Source: Allostella vacuolata (lineage in GTDB: Bacteria > Pseudomonadota > Alphaproteobacteria > ATCC43930 > Allostellaceae). From it: a stretch of DNA of 64,000 nt. The notes below the pieces were generated by a model, which had not been told where the DNA came from, did not search any database, and saw nothing but the letters and a program-made list of their open reading frames with translations. Both the position numbers and the translations under genes were made by a program. This document shows positions 16,945 through 26,101 of the stretch, piece after piece; the stretch's first letter is position 1, and each line of letters begins with the position of its first letter. Location: contig AP019702.1 in assembly GCA_006739055.1 (NCBI GenBank), forward strand, positions 3,187,388 through 3,251,387, read 5' to 3'.

Positions 16945-18582
16945 TTGACCAGTTTTTCAGACCTGGGGCTAAGCCCCGAGCTGCTGCAAGCCGTTGCCGA
17001 TTCCGGCTATACGCAGCCGACCCCCATCCAGGCGCAGGCCATTCCCTACGTCCTGATGGGGCGCGACGTTCTGGGCTGTGCCCAGACCGGCACCGGCAAG
17101 ACCGCATCCTTCACCTTGCCGATGATCGACATCCTGGCCCAGGGCCGTGCCCGCGCCCGGATGCCGCGCTCGCTCATCCTGGAGCCGACGCGCGAACTGG
17201 CGACGCAGGTCGCCGAATCCTTCGAACGCTATGGCAAGCACCATAAGCTGAACCAGGCCCTGCTCATCGGCGGGGAGTCGATGGGCGAGCAGGAAAAGAA
17301 GCTCGACCGCGGGGTCGACGTCCTGATCGCCACGCCCGGCCGGCTGATGGATCTGTTCGACCGCGGCAAGATCCTGATGAACGACGTCCGCACCCTCGTC
17401 ATCGACGAGGCGGACCGGATGCTCGACATGGGCTTCATCCCGGATGTCGAGCGCATCGTTTCCCTGCTGCCGCGCATCCGCCAGACCCTGTTCTTCTCCG
17501 CCACCATGGCGACGGAGATCCGTCGCCTGGCTGATGCCTTCCTGTCCAATCCCAAGGAAATCTCGGTCGCCCCGCCCGCCTCCCCGGCGGCGACGGTCGT
17601 CCAGGCGATCGCCGTGGTCGACGAGATGGACAAGCGCGAGGCGCTGCGGCGGCTGATCCGCAGCGAGGAAGTGCGCAGCGCCATCATCTTCTGCAACCGC
17701 AAGCGCGACGTGGACATCCTGTTCAAGTCGCTGCAGAAGCACGGCTTCGACGCGGCCGCCCTGCATGGCGACCTCGCCCAGTCGAAGCGGACGGAGACGC
17801 TGGAGGCCTTCAAGCGCGGCGAGATCCGCCTGCTGGTTGCAAGCGACGTCGCCGCCCGCGGCCTCGATGTCGACTCCCTGTCGCACGTCTTCAACTTCGA
17901 CGTGCCTCACCACGCGGAGGACTATGTCCATCGCATCGGCCGCACCGGCCGTGCCGGACGCGAAGGCCGGTCGTTCACCCTCGCCACCCCGGAAGAGGGC
18001 AAGAACGTGCAAGCGATTGAACGCCTGATCGGCGCCGCCATTCCCAAGATCGACGTCGAGGGCATCCCGACCCTGGAGCTCTCCGACGAGGAGCGGCCCC
18101 GCGGCCGCGGCGGCCGTGCCCGCAAGGCCGAGCCGCGCCGGGAAGCGGCCGCCCCGACCGAGCGCCGGCCCACCCGCGAGCGCCGGCCGAAGGCAGCCGA
18201 CAAGGTCGCGGCTGCCGCCGTCGCAGCACCGGCCGTGGTCGAAGCAACCGAGGTTCAGCCCGACGCACCGGTCGCCGAGAAGCGCCCCGACGCCCGCCGC
18301 CGCAGTGCCGCCCGCCGCGAGCGTCCCGTCGAGGAGACCGCGGCCGAGCCCGCCGTCGCCCCGCGCCGCGCGGAGCCGCGGCCGGATCGTCGCCGCGCCG
18401 AGCCGCGCCCGGAAGCCGCCGTCGCCGAACTCCGCCCGGTGCGTGCGCCGGTCGTGCCGTTCCGGCCCGAGCGCGACAACAATCCCCATCGCCGCGAGCG
18501 GGAGCCGGACGACGTTCCGGTCCTGGCCTTCGGGGACCATACCCCGGCCTTCCTCCTGCGCGCGGCCCCCCGCCGCGCCTAG
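16945..18582 (+). CDS. DEAD-box ATP-dependent RNA helicase (RhlE-like)
   Basis: 545 residues from a TTG at 16945, chosen because family members begin close to the TSFSDLGLSPELL segment. The frame is open to 16792 and an ATG at 16822 is possible but gives an unconserved extension. All helicase motifs are present: Q motif, AQTGTGKT, PTRELA, DEAD in VIDEADRMLDMGF, SAT, and HRIGRTGRAG. The last 170 residues or so are a disordered Arg/Ala/Pro/Glu-rich tail, as often seen in RhlE-type enzymes, likely for RNA or RNase contacts. A TTGACA at 16837-16842 could be a -35 element for its promoter, but the -10 is poor. Confidence 0.9.
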   Translation: MTSFSDLGLSPELLQAVADSGYTQPTPIQAQAIPYVLMGRDVLGCAQTGTGKTASFTLPMIDILAQGRARARMPRSLILEPTRELATQVAESFERYGKHHKLNQALLIGGESMGEQEKKLDRGVDVLIATPGRLMDLFDRGKILMNDVRTLVIDEADRMLDMGFIPDVERIVSLLPRIRQTLFFSATMATEIRRLADAFLSNPKEISVAPPASPAATVVQAIAVVDEMDKREALRRLIRSEEVRSAIIFCNRKRDVDILFKSLQKHGFDAAALHGDLAQSKRTETLEAFKRGEIRLLVASDVAARGLDVDSLSHVFNFDVPHHAEDYVHRIGRTGRAGREGRSFTLATPEEGKNVQAIERLIGAAIPKIDVEGIPTLELSDEERPRGRGGRARKAEPRREAAAPTERRPTRERRPKAADKVAAAAVAAPAVVEATEVQPDAPVAEKRPDARRRSAARRERPVEETAAEPAVAPRRAEPRPDRRRAEPRPEAAVAELRPVRAPVVPFRPERDNNPHRREREPDDVPVLAFGDHTPAFLLRAAPRRA

Positions 18583-18609
18583 GATCGACCGACCGCTGGA
18601 GGCCCGCCC

Positions 18610-18852
18610 GTGCAGACGATCTTCGTCATGGTCAAATGCGAGCTCGGCCGGGCCTACGCGGTAGCGGACGAAGCCGTGCTGGGCGTCGAGCAGGTGTCGG
18701 AGGTCCACTCGATCTCCGGCCAGTACGACCTGCTGCTGAAGTGCTACCTGCCGGAAGGCATGGATATCGGCCATTTCGTGACCGAGAAGATCCAGACCCT
18801 GCCCGGCATCAAGGACACGTTCACCCTGATCGCCTTCAAGGCCTTCTCCTGA
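18610..18852 (+). CDS. Stand-alone Lrp/AsnC ligand-sensing (RAM) domain protein
   Basis: 80 residues from GTG 18610. The whole protein is the AsnC C-terminal alpha/beta sandwich (MQTIFVMVKCELGRAYAVAD, then ISGQYDLLLKCYLPEG and LPGIKDTFTLIAFKAF). The DNA-binding helix-turn-helix of normal Lrp/AsnC regulators is absent. Such isolated domains form decamers or dimers that bind amino acids, and their role is poorly understood. It lies 27 nt after the helicase and about 100 nt before a branched-chain-type amino acid transporter, so a sensing role for that system is thinkable but unproven. Confidence 0.88.
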   Translation: MQTIFVMVKCELGRAYAVADEAVLGVEQVSEVHSISGQYDLLLKCYLPEGMDIGHFVTEKIQTLPGIKDTFTLIAFKAFS

Positions 18853-18957
18853 CACGCCTGCGATAGGCCGGAGGGCGGCAACGGGCTTGGGCCCGCGCCG
18901 CCCCATGCGCTAAAGTCCCCGGCCCGCCATGTGGCGGTGGTTTCGGGGAGGCAGGGG

Positions 18958-20124
18958 ATGCGGAAGGTTCTGATGGCGGCCGTGGCCGGCGCAATGGCGG
19001 CCGGTGCCCCGGCCATGGCGCAGGAGACGCTGAAGGTCGGTTTCGTCGCGACCTTTTCCGGTCCCAACGCCGCGCTGGGCGAGCACCTGCTGCAGGGCTT
19101 CCAGGTCGGCGTCGACCATGCCGGCGGCAAGCTGGGCGGCCTGCCCACCGAGATCCTCAAGGAAGACGACCAGCTGAAGCCGGACGTCGGCGTCCAGGTC
19201 GTCCGCAAGCTGATCGACCGCGACCGCGTCAACGTCGTCGCGGGCGTCGTCTTCTCGAACGTCATGATGGCGATCCACAAGCCGCTGACGGAATCGAAGA
19301 CGCCGATGATCAGCGCCAATGCCGGCCCCTCACCGATCGCCGGCAAGCTGTGCTCGCCCTATTTCTTCGCCGCATCCTGGCAGAACGACCAGTCGCACGA
19401 GGCGGTCGGCCAGCACCTCCAGACCAAGGGCGTGAAGCGGGTCTATCTGATGGCCCCGAACTACCAGGCCGGGCGCGACGGGCTGGCCGGGTTCAAGCGC
19501 TACTTCAAGGGCGAGGTGCTGGGAGAGGTCTACACGGCCGTCAACCAGCCCGACTACTCGGCCGAGCTGGCGCAGGTCCGCGCCGCCAAGCCGGAGGCGG
19601 TCTATGTCTTCTATCCGGGCGGCATGGGCGTCAACTTCGTCAAGCAGTACGCCCAGGCCGGCCTCAACAAGGACTTCCCGCTCTACTCGGCCTTCACCGT
19701 CGACGCCTCCACGCTACCGGCCCAGGGCGAGGCGGCGGTCGGGACCTTCACGGCCGCCTTCTGGACCGCCGACCTCGACAACGCCGCCAGCAAGCGCTTC
19801 GTCGCCGACTACCGGAAGAAGTACGGCAGCACGCCGTCCACCTTCGCCGCCCAGGCCTACGACGCAGCCCGCCTGCTGGATGCCGCGATCCGCGGTGCCG
19901 GCGGCAAGGTGTCCGACCGGGAGGCCCTGGCGGCCGCGATCAAGACCGCGAAGTTCGAGTCGGTCCGCGGTCCCTTCCGCTTCAACACCAACAACTTCCC
20001 CATCCACAACTTCTACCTGGTGGAGACGGTGAAGGCCGCCGACGGCAGCCTGGAACAGGTGAACCGCGGCGTCGTCTTCAAGGACCATGCCGACTCCTAC
20101 GTCGGCGACTGCGCGATGAAATAG
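18958..20124 (+). CDS. Branched-chain amino acid-type ABC transporter, periplasmic binding protein
   Basis: 388 residues from ATG 18958, with GGGGAGGCAGGGG directly upstream. A Sec signal ends at AMAQ (about residue 22). The mature protein starts ETLKVGFVATFSGPNAALGEHLLQGF, the typical opening of Leu/Ile/Val-binding (Peripla_BP_6) proteins. It continues with the segments VVAGVVFSNVMMAI and YFFAASWQNDQSHEAVG. It captures an amino-acid-like or aromatic substrate in the periplasm. It heads a five-gene transporter operon. Members of this family bind many compounds besides branched-chain amino acids, so the substrate is open. Confidence 0.92.
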   Translation: MRKVLMAAVAGAMAAGAPAMAQETLKVGFVATFSGPNAALGEHLLQGFQVGVDHAGGKLGGLPTEILKEDDQLKPDVGVQVVRKLIDRDRVNVVAGVVFSNVMMAIHKPLTESKTPMISANAGPSPIAGKLCSPYFFAASWQNDQSHEAVGQHLQTKGVKRVYLMAPNYQAGRDGLAGFKRYFKGEVLGEVYTAVNQPDYSAELAQVRAAKPEAVYVFYPGGMGVNFVKQYAQAGLNKDFPLYSAFTVDASTLPAQGEAAVGTFTAAFWTADLDNAASKRFVADYRKKYGSTPSTFAAQAYDAARLLDAAIRGAGGKVSDREALAAAIKTAKFESVRGPFRFNTNNFPIHNFYLVETVKAADGSLEQVNRGVVFKDHADSYVGDCAMK

Positions 20125-20161
20125 GCGGGCACCGGCCGGACCTTCGACTGCGGTAGGGACC

Positions 20162-21085
20162 TTGGACCCGATCCTCCTGCTGACCCAGGCGCTGAATGGG
20201 CTGCAGCTGGGCGTCATGCTGTTCCTGATGGCGGCAGGGCTGACTCTGGTCTTCGGCATCATGGGCCTGATCAACCTCGCCCATGGCTCGCTCTACATGG
20301 CGGGCGCCTATGCCATGGCGGCGGTCTTCGCCTGGTCCGGCTCGTTCCTGGCCGGGCTCGCCGCCGCCGTGGCCGCGGCCGCCCTGCTGGGGGTCGCCAT
20401 CGAGATGGCGGCGCTGCGGCTGCTCTATCGGCGCGATCACCTCGACCAGGTCCTGGCGACCTTCGGCCTGATCCTGTTCTTCAACGAGCTGGCGCGGATC
20501 ATCTGGGGGCCGGCGGCGATCTTCGTCACCGTTCCGGCGGCCCTGTCCCATACGGTCGAGATCCTGCCCGGGGCTCCCTACCCGGCCTATCGGCTGGTGG
20601 TGATCGCGGCAGGCGTCGCGGTCGCCGCTGGCCTCTATCTCCTGATCGCCCGCACCCGGCTCGGCATGCTGATCCGCGCCGGTGCCAGCAACCGCACCAT
20701 GGTGTCGGCGCTGGGGGTGGATATCGGCCGGCTCTACACCGCCGTCTTCGCGCTCGGCGCCGGCCTGGCGGCCCTGGCGGGCGCGATGGCCGGGCCGATC
20801 CTGTCGGTCGAGCCCGGCATGGGCGAGCCGGTGCTGATCCTGACCCTGGTGGTGATCGTCGTCGGCGGCATCGGCTCGATCCGCGGTGCCTTCGCGGCGG
20901 CCCTGCTGATCGGCTTCGTCGACACGATCGGCCGCGCCTTCCTGCCGGCCCTGCTGCGCGACCTGCTGGCGCCGTCGGCGGCCAACGCGGTCGGGCCGGC
21001 CCTGGCCTCGATGCTGATCTACCTGACCATGGCGGTCGTGCTGGCGATCCGCCCGCAGGGCCTGTTCGCCGCCCGCACCGGCTGA
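20162..21085 (+). CDS. Branched-chain amino acid-type ABC permease, LivH-like
   Basis: 307 residues from a TTG at 20162 (MDPILLLTQALNGLQLG). It has eight or so hydrophobic segments and the LivH landmark GLINLAHGSLYMAGAYAM (residues about 36-53). A cytoplasmic loop reads IRAGASNRTMVSALGVD, followed by the conserved GGIGSIRGAFAAALLIGFVD. It forms half of the inner-membrane channel with the following LivM-like protein. It is 37 nt after the binding-protein gene. Confidence 0.92.
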   Translation: MDPILLLTQALNGLQLGVMLFLMAAGLTLVFGIMGLINLAHGSLYMAGAYAMAAVFAWSGSFLAGLAAAVAAAALLGVAIEMAALRLLYRRDHLDQVLATFGLILFFNELARIIWGPAAIFVTVPAALSHTVEILPGAPYPAYRLVVIAAGVAVAAGLYLLIARTRLGMLIRAGASNRTMVSALGVDIGRLYTAVFALGAGLAALAGAMAGPILSVEPGMGEPVLILTLVVIVVGGIGSIRGAFAAALLIGFVDTIGRAFLPALLRDLLAPSAANAVGPALASMLIYLTMAVVLAIRPQGLFAARTG

Positions 21086-21092
21086 TCCGGGG

Positions 21093-22025
21093 ATGCCGCG
21101 CGCTGCCCTGTGGGCCATCCTCCTGGCGATGGCCGTCCTGCTGCCGTTTGCGGCCGATCTGGCCGGACAGGGCTACTATGTCGGCTTCGCAACCCGGGTC
21201 GCGATCTTCGCCATCGCCGCCCTGTCGCTCGACCTGATCCTGGGCTATGGTGGGCTGGTCAGCCTGGGCCACGCGGCCTTCCTCGGCATCGGCGCCTATT
21301 CGGTTGGCATCTGGACCAGCCACGGGGTGACGGCGGCCCCGGTCCACTGGGCGACCGCGCTCGCCGCCGGGGGGCTGTTCGCCCTGGTGACCGGGCTGAT
21401 CGCGCTGCGCACCGCGGGCGTGGCCTTCATCATGATCACGCTCGCCTTCGCCCAGATGCTGTTCTTCCTGGCGGTGTCGCTGAAGGCCTATGGCGGCGAC
21501 GACGGGCTGACGCTGTGGGACGCGGCCCGGCTCGGGCCGCTCGACCTCAGCGACGACCGCACCCTCTACTGGGTGGCGATCGCCTGGCTGGTCCTTTTCC
21601 TGCTGCTGGGCCGGCACCTGGTGGCATCCCGCTTCGGCCTCGTCCTGCAGGGCGCGCGGTCCAACGAGCGGCGGATGCGCGCGCTCGGCTTCGACATCCG
21701 GCGCCACCGGCTCCTGGCCTATGTCCTGTCCGGCATGGCGGCCAGCATCGCCGGCTGCCTGCTCGCCCACATGACGGACTTCGTCAGCCCCGCCTACATG
21801 AGCTGGCAGCGATCGGGGGAACTGGTGGTGATGGTCCTGCTGGGCGGCATCGGCACCCTGCACGGGGCGATCCTGGGCGCGGCCGTGCTGCTGATCCTGG
21901 AGGAGGTGCTGGCGGGGCTGACGCAGCACTGGATGCTGATCCTGGGCGCGATCCTGGTCGCCATGGCCCTGGTCGCGCGGCGCGGCCTGCACGGCCTGCT
22001 GGCCGCGCTGCGGGGCCGCCGATGA
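21093..22025 (+). CDS. Branched-chain amino acid-type ABC permease, LivM-like
   Basis: 310 residues, ATG 21093, 7 nt after the LivH-like stop. LivM landmarks are LILGYGGLVSLGHAAFLGIGAYSVG, AFIMITLAFAQMLF, the loop LQGARSNERRMRALGFDIRRHR, and MVLLGGIGTLHGAILGA near the C-terminus. It is the second half of the channel. Its TGA overlaps the ATG of the following ATPase (ATGA at 22022-22025), indicating translational coupling. Confidence 0.93.
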   Translation: MPRAALWAILLAMAVLLPFAADLAGQGYYVGFATRVAIFAIAALSLDLILGYGGLVSLGHAAFLGIGAYSVGIWTSHGVTAAPVHWATALAAGGLFALVTGLIALRTAGVAFIMITLAFAQMLFFLAVSLKAYGGDDGLTLWDAARLGPLDLSDDRTLYWVAIAWLVLFLLLGRHLVASRFGLVLQGARSNERRMRALGFDIRRHRLLAYVLSGMAASIAGCLLAHMTDFVSPAYMSWQRSGELVVMVLLGGIGTLHGAILGAAVLLILEEVLAGLTQHWMLILGAILVAMALVARRGLHGLLAALRGRR

Positions 22026-22779
22026 CGCCGCTGCTGTCGGTCCGGGGGCTGGTCCGCCGCTACGGTGCCCTGGTCGCGGTCGACCATGTCGAATTCACCG
22101 TCCTGCCCGGCGAGGTGCATGCCGTGATCGGGCCCAACGGGGCCGGCAAGAGCAGCTTCCTGGCGCTCCTCGCGGGCGAGGCCCGGCCCGATGCGGGCGA
22201 GATCGAGTTCGCCGGGACGAACATCACCCGCCTGCCGGCCTTTGCCCGCGCACGCCTCGGCATCGCCCGAGCCTTCCAGATCACTGCCGTCATCCCCGAC
22301 TTCCCGGTCCTCCAGAACGCGGTGCTGGCGGTGCTGGCCTCGGTGGGCCGGGGTTTCGGCATGGGACGCGCGGCGATGCACGATCCCGTCCTGCTGGACG
22401 GCGCCCGCCGGCTGCTGGCACGTGTCGGGCTCGCTGCCCAGGAATCGCGGCTGGCCGGCGACCTGGCCCACGGCGCACAGCGCCAGCTCGAACTGGCGAT
22501 GGCGCTGGCCGGCCGGCCGCGCCTGCTGCTGCTGGACGAGCCCATCGCCGGCACCGGTCCGGAGGAATCGCGGGCCATGGTGGCGCTCCTGCAATCGATC
22601 CGGCAGGCACCCGGCGAACGGCCGGGCATCGTGCTGGTGGAGCACGACCTGGAGGCGGTCTTCGCGCTGGCCGACCGGATCACCGTGATGGCCGAGGGCC
22701 GGGTCATCGCCTGCGACGTGCCGGACCGGATCCGCGCCGATGCCGCCGTCCGCGCCGCCTATCTTGGCGACGACGCCCG

Positions 22780-22783
<4 letters not shown>
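22022..22783 (+). CDS. Branched-chain amino acid-type ABC ATPase, LivG-like
   Basis: 253 residues. Walker A is GPNGAGKSS (about residues 39-47). The signature region is LAHGAQRQLELAMAL, where the usual LSGGQ is replaced as is normal in LivG. Walker B is LLLLDEPIAG, and the H-loop is VLVEHDLEAV. The segment RLGIARAFQITAVIPDFPVLQNAVLA is the family's Q-loop region. It powers uptake through the two permeases with the LivF-like partner. ATGA overlaps link it to both neighbours. Confidence 0.94.
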
Positions 22784-23496
<713 letters not shown>

Positions 23497-23631
23497 GGCA
23501 GCGCGCGACACCCGGCCCTTCCCTGGCACGGCATTCTCGTGGGAAGCTGATTCCGATACTTGCATTGAGCGTACCGGCCCCTGCGGGCTCGGGGCGCGCC
23601 CGCCGTTCGGTGGCGGCACAGGGAGGAAGCC

Positions 23632-24426
23632 ATGCGAATGCTTCTCGCGCTCCTGATTCTCGCCGCCGCTCCGGGGCCGGCGCAGGCGCAGACCCAGAGC
23701 GTGATCGAGGTGCCGTCGCGCGATCAGAAGATCCGCGCGCTGCTGGTCAGCCCGGCCGCACCGGCCGGCTCCGTCATCCTGCTGGTCGGCGGACACGGCA
23801 GACTCGACCTCGGGAGCGACGGGAGCATCGCCTGGGGCGGCGGCAACCAGCTCGTCCGCACCCGAGCCGCCTATGCCGCGGCCGGCTTCGCCACGCTCGT
23901 GCCGGACATCGCGCCCGACCTCAAGACACCGGGCGGCGTCGTGCAGGGCTATCGCTCGGGTGCGCCGCACGGTCGCGACATCGGGGCCCTGGTGCAGCAT
24001 ATGCGCACGATCCGAGAACCGGTCGTCCTCGTCGCGACCAGTCGCGGCGCACCTTCGGCCGGGGCCGCGCTGCGCCACGCGACCGGGTCCGCCCGGCCCG
24101 ACGCGCTGGTGATGACGGCGGCCATGCTCATGCCGGCGGGCGACAGGCAGCCGAACTTCCGGAACGCGATCGGCGGTGACCCCGCGCTGGCCCGGCTGCC
24201 GCTGCTCGTCGTCGGCCATCTCAAGGACACCTGCCGGCTCACGCTGCCCGAATCGATCGACCAGTTCCGGGCGTGGCACGGCGGGACCGTCGACGTGGCG
24301 ATGCTCGACGGTCCGCCGGGACGGGGCGATCCCTGCGAAGCGCAATCGGCGCACGGGTTCATCGGGCTCGACGGCGAGGTGGTGGCCACGATCGCCGCAT
24401 GGATCCGGAAGCTGCCGCGTCGGTGA
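23632..24426 (+). CDS. Exported alpha/beta hydrolase-like protein
   Basis: 264 residues from ATG 23632 with GGGAGGAAGCC upstream. An N-terminal Sec signal (MRMLLALLILAAAPGPAQAQ) predicts a periplasmic protein. Hydrolase landmarks are ILLVGGHGRLDLG, a nucleophile-like turn VLVATSRGAPSAG (Ser in TSRGA), and a late His in SAHGFIGLDGEV. It resembles dienelactone-hydrolase or esterase-like proteins without a clear assignment. It is followed 85 nt later by another exported enzyme, and the two may work on one substrate. Confidence 0.75.
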   Translation: MRMLLALLILAAAPGPAQAQTQSVIEVPSRDQKIRALLVSPAAPAGSVILLVGGHGRLDLGSDGSIAWGGGNQLVRTRAAYAAAGFATLVPDIAPDLKTPGGVVQGYRSGAPHGRDIGALVQHMRTIREPVVLVATSRGAPSAGAALRHATGSARPDALVMTAAMLMPAGDRQPNFRNAIGGDPALARLPLLVVGHLKDTCRLTLPESIDQFRAWHGGTVDVAMLDGPPGRGDPCEAQSAHGFIGLDGEVVATIAAWIRKLPRR

Positions 24427-24511
24427 CGGCGTTGCCGGCCGATCGACCGCGGCCGGCCCGCCCGCTATAGTGGCCGGCCTCCAGGTCGGCCCGTCCCCGA
24501 AGGAACTGTCC

Positions 24512-25381
24512 ATGCGCCGTGCCCTTGCTGCCGCCTTCTTCCTGGCCGCATCCAGCGCCCAGGCCGCCTGCCCCGACGCTGCCGCCATCGCCCGCTTCGT
24601 CGCCGACTACCGGACGATGACGCCGGCCCGCAGCTTCGGGCCGGGCCTGTCGCTCGCCGACGGGTTTTGCGCCCAGGATGCGATCGTCGCCAGCCTGTCT
24701 GCCGAGCTGGGACGGCCGGTCGGCTACAAGGTCGGGCTGACCAGCAAGCCCACGCAGGAGCGCTTCAAGGTCCCCCACCCGGTGCGCGGCGTCCTGCTGG
24801 AGAAGATGCTGCTGCCGGCCGGGGCCAGGGTCGCGGTCCCCTACGGCTCGATCCCGGTGATGGAGGCGGACATGCTGGTCCGCGTCCGCGATGCGGCCAT
24901 CAACGATGCCACGACCGACATCGACATCCTGCGCAGCCTGTCCGCGGTGGTGCCGTTCATCGAGCTGCCCGACCTCGCCTTCGCCCAGGGCGAACTGCTG
25001 GACGGCGCCAACCTGACGGCGATCAACGTCGCCGCCCGGCTCGGGGTGGTCGGCGAGGACATCCCAGTGGAAGCGACCGAGGCATTCGCCGCCGCCCTGG
25101 CGGCGATGACCATCCGGATGAGCGACGACACCGGCAAGGCGCTGGCGCAGTCGACCGGCGCCGCCGTCCTCGACCATCCGCTCAACGTCGTGCGCTGGCT
25201 GGTGCAGGACCTGAAGGCGGCCGGGCGCAAGCTGCAGGCCGGCGACGTCATCAGCCTGGGGTCCTTCTCGCCGCTTCTCCCGGCCGTCCCGGCGATCGGC
25301 CGCACCGTCTCGGTCGAGTATGCCGGCCTGCCGGGCGGTGCGCGCACGGTGTCGGTGTCCCTGGTGGCGAAGGGCAGCTGA
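24512..25381 (+). CDS. Exported 2-keto-4-pentenoate hydratase-like protein (FAH superfamily)
   Basis: 289 residues from ATG 24512 (AAGGAACTG upstream). The first 19 residues, MRRALAAAFFLAASSAQAA, form a Sec signal. The rest matches the MhpD/hydratase branch of the fumarylacetoacetate hydrolase superfamily: GYKVGLTSKPTQERF, HPVRGVLLEKML, metal-site acidic region VMEADMLVRV, PFIELPDLAF, and LKAGDVISLGSF-like LQAGDVISLGSFSPLLP. Cytoplasmic relatives add water to 2-hydroxypentadienoate in aromatic meta-cleavage, so an export signal is unusual. The true substrate is unknown. Confidence 0.8.
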   Translation: MRRALAAAFFLAASSAQAACPDAAAIARFVADYRTMTPARSFGPGLSLADGFCAQDAIVASLSAELGRPVGYKVGLTSKPTQERFKVPHPVRGVLLEKMLLPAGARVAVPYGSIPVMEADMLVRVRDAAINDATTDIDILRSLSAVVPFIELPDLAFAQGELLDGANLTAINVAARLGVVGEDIPVEATEAFAAALAAMTIRMSDDTGKALAQSTGAAVLDHPLNVVRWLVQDLKAAGRKLQAGDVISLGSFSPLLPAVPAIGRTVSVEYAGLPGGARTVSVSLVAKGS

Positions 25382-25395
25382 ACCCCGGAAGCCAA

Positions 25396-25438
25396 CCCCG
25401 ATCGCGGGGCGCCATGATGGCGGCGTCCGCGATCGGGG
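25396..25438. terminator. Inverted repeat between convergent genes
   Basis: Arms 25396-25407 (CCCCGATCGCGG) and 25427-25438 are perfect reverse complements around a 19-nt loop that itself holds GCC-N5-GGC. The hairpin lies 15 nt after the hydratase stop. It has no T-run, so it is a likely factor-assisted or bidirectional terminator rather than a textbook one. A second short palindrome, GCGCCCCGG-T-CCGGGGCGC, lies at 25509-25527. Confidence 0.5.
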
Positions 25439-25586
25439 GCCTTGATGCCGCATCGGCCGGAGCCACGTCAGCCGACGCATGGATCAACCGTCGCCGCCCT
25501 CTTCCCCCGCGCCCCGGTCCGGGGCGCCGCACGAACGGCTGCGGCGCGACGGGATCGATCGAAGAGATCGGTAAGCGGTCGGCAGG

Positions 25587-26072
25587 TCAGCCCATCGCCG
25601 CGGGCGGGGCCGCCTTGGATGCGCTCGCCTTCTTCTTGGCCGGTGCCTTCTTGGCGGGCGCGGCCTTGGCTGCGGCGGCGGCCGGCTTCGTTGCGGCCTT
25701 CTTCGCGGCCGGCTTGGCGGCCGGTTTCTCCGCTGCGGGCTTCTCCGCCGTCGCCTTCCTGGCGGGGGCGGCCTTGGCCGCTGCCGGCTTCTCCGCAGCC
25801 GGGGCGGCCGCGGCCTTCCTGGTCGCAGGCTTGGCCGCCGCCTTGGGCGCGGCGGCCTTCGCGGCCGGTGCCGCCTTGGCGGGCTTCGCGGCGGGGGCGG
25901 CCGTGGCTTCCGCCTTCGCGGCCGTCGGCGCCTTGGCGGCCGACTTCTTCGCCGGCGTCGCCTTGACCGCGGGCGCCGCCTTCTTCTTCGCTGCTACGGG
26001 CTTCTTCTCGGCCGGTGCGGCGTCTGCTTTTTCGGCTTTCTTTGCTGTCGTCTTCTTCGCTTTCACAGCCAT
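25587..26072 (-). CDS. Histone H1-like Lys/Ala/Pro-rich DNA-binding protein
   Basis: 161 residues of low complexity: almost only Ala, Lys and Pro, with a few Glu, Thr and Val. AAK, PAAK and KPAA units recur from the N-terminal MAVKAKKTTAKK to the end. This is the composition of the C-terminal tail of eukaryotic H1 and of bacterial H1-like proteins (BpH1/Hc1 type), which bind DNA without sequence preference and compact the nucleoid. There is no folded domain. The coding frame is chosen because other frames give hydrophobic Ala/Gly/Phe repeats. Function by composition only. Confidence 0.75.
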   Translation of the reverse strand: MAVKAKKTTAKKAEKADAAPAEKKPVAAKKKAAPAVKATPAKKSAAKAPTAAKAEATAAPAAKPAKAAPAAKAAAPKAAAKPATRKAAAAPAAEKPAAAKAAPARKATAEKPAAEKPAAKPAAKKAATKPAAAAAKAAPAKKAPAKKKASASKAAPPAAMG

Positions 26073-26101
26073 GACTGGGTTCTCCCCTGGATTGGCTCGT
26101 C

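Noticed and set aside
16969-18906. 645-codon minus-strand frame across the helicase gene
   Set aside because: Antisense of a gene with all DEAD-box motifs; composition typical of GC-rich shadow frames.
23524-23538. Second sigma-54-like element TGGCACGGCATTCTC before the exported hydrolase
   Set aside because: The -12 GC is missing at the required spacing, so it lacks an invariant promoter element.
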